A program made the position numbers and the translations under genes. Shown in pieces: positions 7,299 to 8,966 of a DNA stretch of 8,966 nt. The stretch spans positions 1 through 8,966 of the forward strand of contig CALDOH010000060.1 in NCBI GenBank assembly GCA_937912185.1, written 5' to 3'. A model generated the notes under the pieces. It did not search any database. It had not been told where the DNA came from and saw only the letters and a list, made by a program, of their open reading frames with translations. How positions within the stretch are numbered: the stretch's first letter is position 1; every line of letters begins with the position of its first letter. This DNA comes from an uncultured bacterium (GTDB lineage Bacteria > Patescibacteriota > Patescibacteriia > UBA1558 > GWA2-36-10).

Positions 7299-7649
7299 TT
7301 ATTTTACACTTAAAAGTAAATTTTCCCACAAAATTTGGGGAGAAACATTATATTGAATCTTTTGTTTAGCTTTGTTTACGTTTAGTAAATTCTCTATCAA
7401 CACTTCTTGAGAAAAGCTAGTAGCCAAATTTTTTAATTCAGCTTCATAGAGCTGATTAACTACCGGGCGATCAAGTTTAGCCCAGAGTAAATCTCTAAGA
7501 AATACCTCAAATAAATCTAAATACTGTCTAGTCAGCCCCCCTAGTTCATAAAGCTTGGATCCAGGATTTTCTTTTTTAAGAAAAGCAAACCATTTATCGA
7601 TTTCTGCATAAAATAAAAGGTGCTGCCAGATAGAAGCTTGATAATAAAG
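7299..7649 (-). pseudogene. holB: Displaced C-terminal part of DNA polymerase III delta' (frame -1 relative to upstream holB)
   Basis: This reading frame is open for 116 codons, from just after a TAA at 7650-7652 to the TAA at 7299-7301. It has no start codon of its own. Its translation contains WQHLLFYAEIDKWFAFLKKE, then LYELGGLTRQYLDLFEVFLR, DLLWAKLDRPVVNQLYE and, at the end, VSPQILWENLLLSVK. This is the all-helical C-terminal collar domain expected in clamp-loader delta' subunits, whose last helix commonly reads like N-x-x-x-x-x-E-N-L-L-L. It continues the protein encoded by the frame ending at 7541, and the two overlap over 7541-7649. A single -1 shift (one base missing), most likely around 7620-7640, would join them into 333 residues. 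Confidence 0.85.
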
Positions 7650-8299
7650 TTACAAGACTTTTTGAAATTTTCTAAGTCATCTTCCATCATAGTCAGGGCA
7701 ATACCTGGGCGACCAAAAGATAAATTAATGACTGTTTGTTTTTCTTTGGCTGCTAAATCAAAATTTTCTAACCACTCTTTCATATCATCGCTAGTCAGTG
7801 GTCTGAACTTGAGCATCTGACAACGAGAAATAACTGTAGCTGGTAAATTTACAATAGAATCGGCTACCAAAATAATAGTTGTATTTCTAGGTGGTTCCTC
7901 TAGAGTTTTGAGCAGGGCATTGGCACCATAAAGGTTGATTGAATCTATACCATAGATAATGGCCAATTTTTTCTCACCACTAACATGAGACATTGATAAT
8001 TTATGTAAAAATTCACGAATGTTTTCTACTGAAAGATCCTGATCTTTTCCCAGAGTATACAAGTCCAAAAATGAATTTTTAGCTGTCATACGACAAGATT
8101 GACACTCACCACATGGTCTATTTTCTTGATGCTCACAAAAAATAGACTGCGCAAAGTACTTTACGGTCAATTTTTTGCCCAAACCACGTGGCCCGTAAAA
8201 CAAGTAAGTATTAGCCAATTTGTCTTGGCTAATTGTTTCTTGCAAAAATTTCAGTAAGTTTTTATGACCATAAATAGGCCATTTATACTGGTATGACAT
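7541..8299 (-). CDS. holB: DNA polymerase III delta' subunit, N-terminal and AAA+ part (frame-broken)
   Basis: Delta' is part of the clamp loader that places the beta sliding clamp on primed DNA. Numbering from the ATG at 8299, the P-loop-like GPRGLGKK is at 36-43 (Lys instead of Ser/Thr at the end, common in delta'). Four zinc-module cysteines lie at 55, 63, 66 and 69, NALLKTLEEPPRNTTIILVA at 127-146, and the SRC motif at 158-160. After about residue 225 the protein stops resembling delta' and ends at 7541 with an unrelated tail, because the true C-terminus is in another frame (7299-7649). The frame stays open upstream to a TTG at 8368, but that extension would be translated from terminator sequence. 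MSYQYKWPIYGHKNLL from 8299 is a typical delta' start. A weak promoter-like TTGATT / TACTTT pair (17-nt spacing) precedes it. Confidence 0.9.
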   Translation of the reverse strand: MSYQYKWPIYGHKNLLKFLQETISQDKLANTYLFYGPRGLGKKLTVKYFAQSIFCEHQENRPCGECQSCRMTAKNSFLDLYTLGKDQDLSVENIREFLHKLSMSHVSGEKKLAIIYGIDSINLYGANALLKTLEEPPRNTTIILVADSIVNLPATVISRCQMLKFRPLTSDDMKEWLENFDLAAKEKQTVINLSFGRPGIALTMMEDDLENFKKSCNFIIKLLSGSTFYFMQKSINGLLFLKKKILDPSFMN

Positions 8300-8347
8300 T
8301 ACATTTAAAGTACCATTTTTACTATTAAAAATCAAGGTGGATAAATC

Positions 8348-8374
8348 AAAAAAACAGGCTTTTATCAAACCTGC
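8348..8374 (-). terminator. Probable intrinsic terminator at the end of rnhA
   Basis: On the minus strand CAGGTTT (8367-8373) pairs with AAGCCTG (8355-8361), including one G-U pair, around the 5-nt loop GATAA. An outer G-U pair is possible. A run of seven T follows (8348-8354). Stem plus T-tract fits a rho-independent terminator. The rnhA stop codon TGA (8365-8367) lies in the loop and last stem pair, so a translating ribosome would cover the hairpin, which may weaken termination and allow readthrough to holB. Confidence 0.65.
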
Positions 8375-8763
8375 TCATCAAGCGCTTTATTGACTAAAGT
8401 ATCGGCGGCTTTGTTTTTTTCACGCCGGACATGAGTAAATGATATTTTTTTAAATTTCAAACTTAGATTCCAAACTTTAACAAAAATCTTGGCCAGTTCT
8501 TTGTCTTTGACCTTATATCTTTTATTGAGTTGTTCTACCACCAGTTCACTGTCCAAAAAACACTCAAGTTCACTTAATTCATTTTTAATCGCCAATTCAA
8601 TCCCAGCTAGAACTGCCTTGTACTCAGCCTGATTATTAGTAGCCTTACCAATATACTCTGAAAAACTATCAAGAACTTTTTCATCTTGATACAAAACTCC
8701 ACCAATAGCAGCTGGACCCGGGTTACCACGAGCTCCACCATCTGTAAAAAGTTTATAAGTCAT
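8365..8763 (-). CDS. rnhA: Ribonuclease HI
   Basis: This endonuclease of 132 residues cuts the RNA strand of RNA-DNA hybrids in the cytoplasm. The four acidic active-site residues are all visible: Asp8 in FTDGGARGNPGPA (6-18), Glu47 in NNQAEYKA (43-50), Asp71 in FLDSELVVEQLN (69-80) and Asp121 in HVRREKNKAADTLVN (111-125). His111 sits where the flexible catalytic His of the E. coli enzyme is expected. It is shorter than E. coli RNase HI (155) and seems to lack the basic protrusion, as in many minimal bacterial and archaeal type 1 enzymes. Its ATG overlaps the end of recJ by 11 nt, so the two are probably cotranscribed, and a terminator hairpin covers its stop codon. No Shine-Dalgarno sequence precedes it. 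Confidence 0.97.
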   Translation of the reverse strand: MTYKLFTDGGARGNPGPAAIGGVLYQDEKVLDSFSEYIGKATNNQAEYKAVLAGIELAIKNELSELECFLDSELVVEQLNKRYKVKDKELAKIFVKVWNLSLKFKKISFTHVRREKNKAADTLVNKALDEQV

Positions 8764-8965
8764 CTTGTTTTTTAATATCCTTAATTATTAATTGTATCTC
8801 ACGATTACCGTTCCATTGGTTTATACTTAAATTATAAGCAATATCTATCTTATCACCAATTTCTAGATCAATTGCCCCTAGACTAAAAGCAATCGCTCCT
8901 AGGCGTTTGTTGTCTTTTACTAATTCTAGTTTCCAATGTTTACTATTATTACCAACTCGACGAGC
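8753..8965 (-). CDS. recJ: Single-stranded-DNA exonuclease RecJ, C-terminal fragment
   Basis: The last 70 codons of a gene entering from beyond the window edge. The translation includes KHWKLELVKDNKRLGAIAFS (9-28), LEIGDKIDIAYNL (34-46) and NQWNGNREIQLIIKDI (49-64), and ends KKQDDL. This is the C-terminal OB-type domain of RecJ, recognisable by the pattern H-x-K-L-x-(10)-A-I-x-F, then G-D-x-x-D-[IV]-A-[YF]-x-L, then N-x-W-N-G-x-x-x-[IL]-Q-L-x-[IV]-x-D-[IL]. RecJ degrades single-stranded DNA 5' to 3' in recombination and mismatch repair. The catalytic DHH and DHHA1 domains lie outside the window. Its stop codon TAA (8753-8755) falls inside rnhA, giving an 11-nt overlap. Confidence 0.9.
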   Translation of the reverse strand, partial: ARRVGNNSKHWKLELVKDNKRLGAIAFSLGAIDLEIGDKIDIAYNLSINQWNGNREIQLIIKDIKKQDDL

Positions 8966-8966
8966 A

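Noticed and set aside
7620..7660. Programmed -1 ribosomal frameshifting as the explanation for the split holB
   Set aside because: The permitted interval has no X-XXY-YYZ slippery heptamer in the right frame. The AAAAAG run at 7658-7663 lies upstream of a stop in the -1 frame and cannot be the slip site. I also see no strong stem just downstream.
8300..8368. N-terminal extension of HolB from a TTG at 8368
   Set aside because: The start would be a non-ATG codon overlapping the rnhA stop, the extension is encoded by a terminator hairpin and T-tract, and its sequence does not resemble a delta' N-terminus. The ATG at 8299 does.
1..8966. TGA recoded to glycine, as in some CPR lineages
   Set aside because: TGA ends mreC and rnhA at positions that fit family lengths and operon overlaps, and no conserved glycine in the proteins here is encoded by TGA.

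Overview
The window is an AT-rich, tightly packed bacterial segment in which every gene I can support lies on the minus strand. Gene order in the direction of transcription (high to low coordinates) is recJ (3' end only), rnhA, holB, a BNR-repeat lipoprotein, frr, rseP, a 94-residue protein of unknown function, proS, mreB, mreC, mreD, mrdA (5' end only). Short or overlapping junctions, a small single-PDZ RseP, an archaeal/eukaryotic-type ProRS, a Ycf48-like lipoprotein and the lack of Shine-Dalgarno sequences together suggest a streamlined Patescibacteria/CPR (Parcubacteria-like) genome. That placement is inference. TGA is used as a stop in mreC and rnhA, so the TGA=Gly code of Gracilibacteria/Absconditabacteria does not apply.

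Region 1 (7299-8965) holds nucleic-acid maintenance genes: the RecJ C-terminus, RNase HI, and the clamp-loader delta' subunit. A likely intrinsic terminator sits over the rnhA stop codon. holB is split by a single -1 frame change. Its first reading frame ends at 7541, but the rest of a normal delta' C-terminus lies in another frame down to 7299. Supplying one missing base gives a 333-residue protein.

Region 2 (2440-7247) holds surface and translation genes: a predicted lipoprotein beta-propeller with six Asp-box repeats, ribosome recycling factor, the RseP site-2 protease, the 94-residue protein and ProRS. The order frr-rseP-proS matches a conserved bacterial cluster that usually also contains uppS, cdsA and dxr; these are absent here. 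The 100-base gap after rseP carries a perfect 10-bp inverted repeat, and a third copy of its arm covers the start codon of the 94-residue gene. Related half-sites recur in front of the lipoprotein gene.

Region 3 (1-2387) is the rod-shape operon mreB-mreC-mreD-mrdA, with an 11-nt gap followed by 4-nt and 11-nt overlaps. Together these genes direct lateral cell-wall synthesis.

Once the displaced holB tail is recognised, no stretch longer than about 100 bases lacks a gene. I see no tRNA, rRNA, CRISPR array, insertion sequence or prophage. The most interesting items are the holB frame break, the three-arm repeat at the 94-residue gene, and that protein itself. I do not see a clear new multi-gene system.
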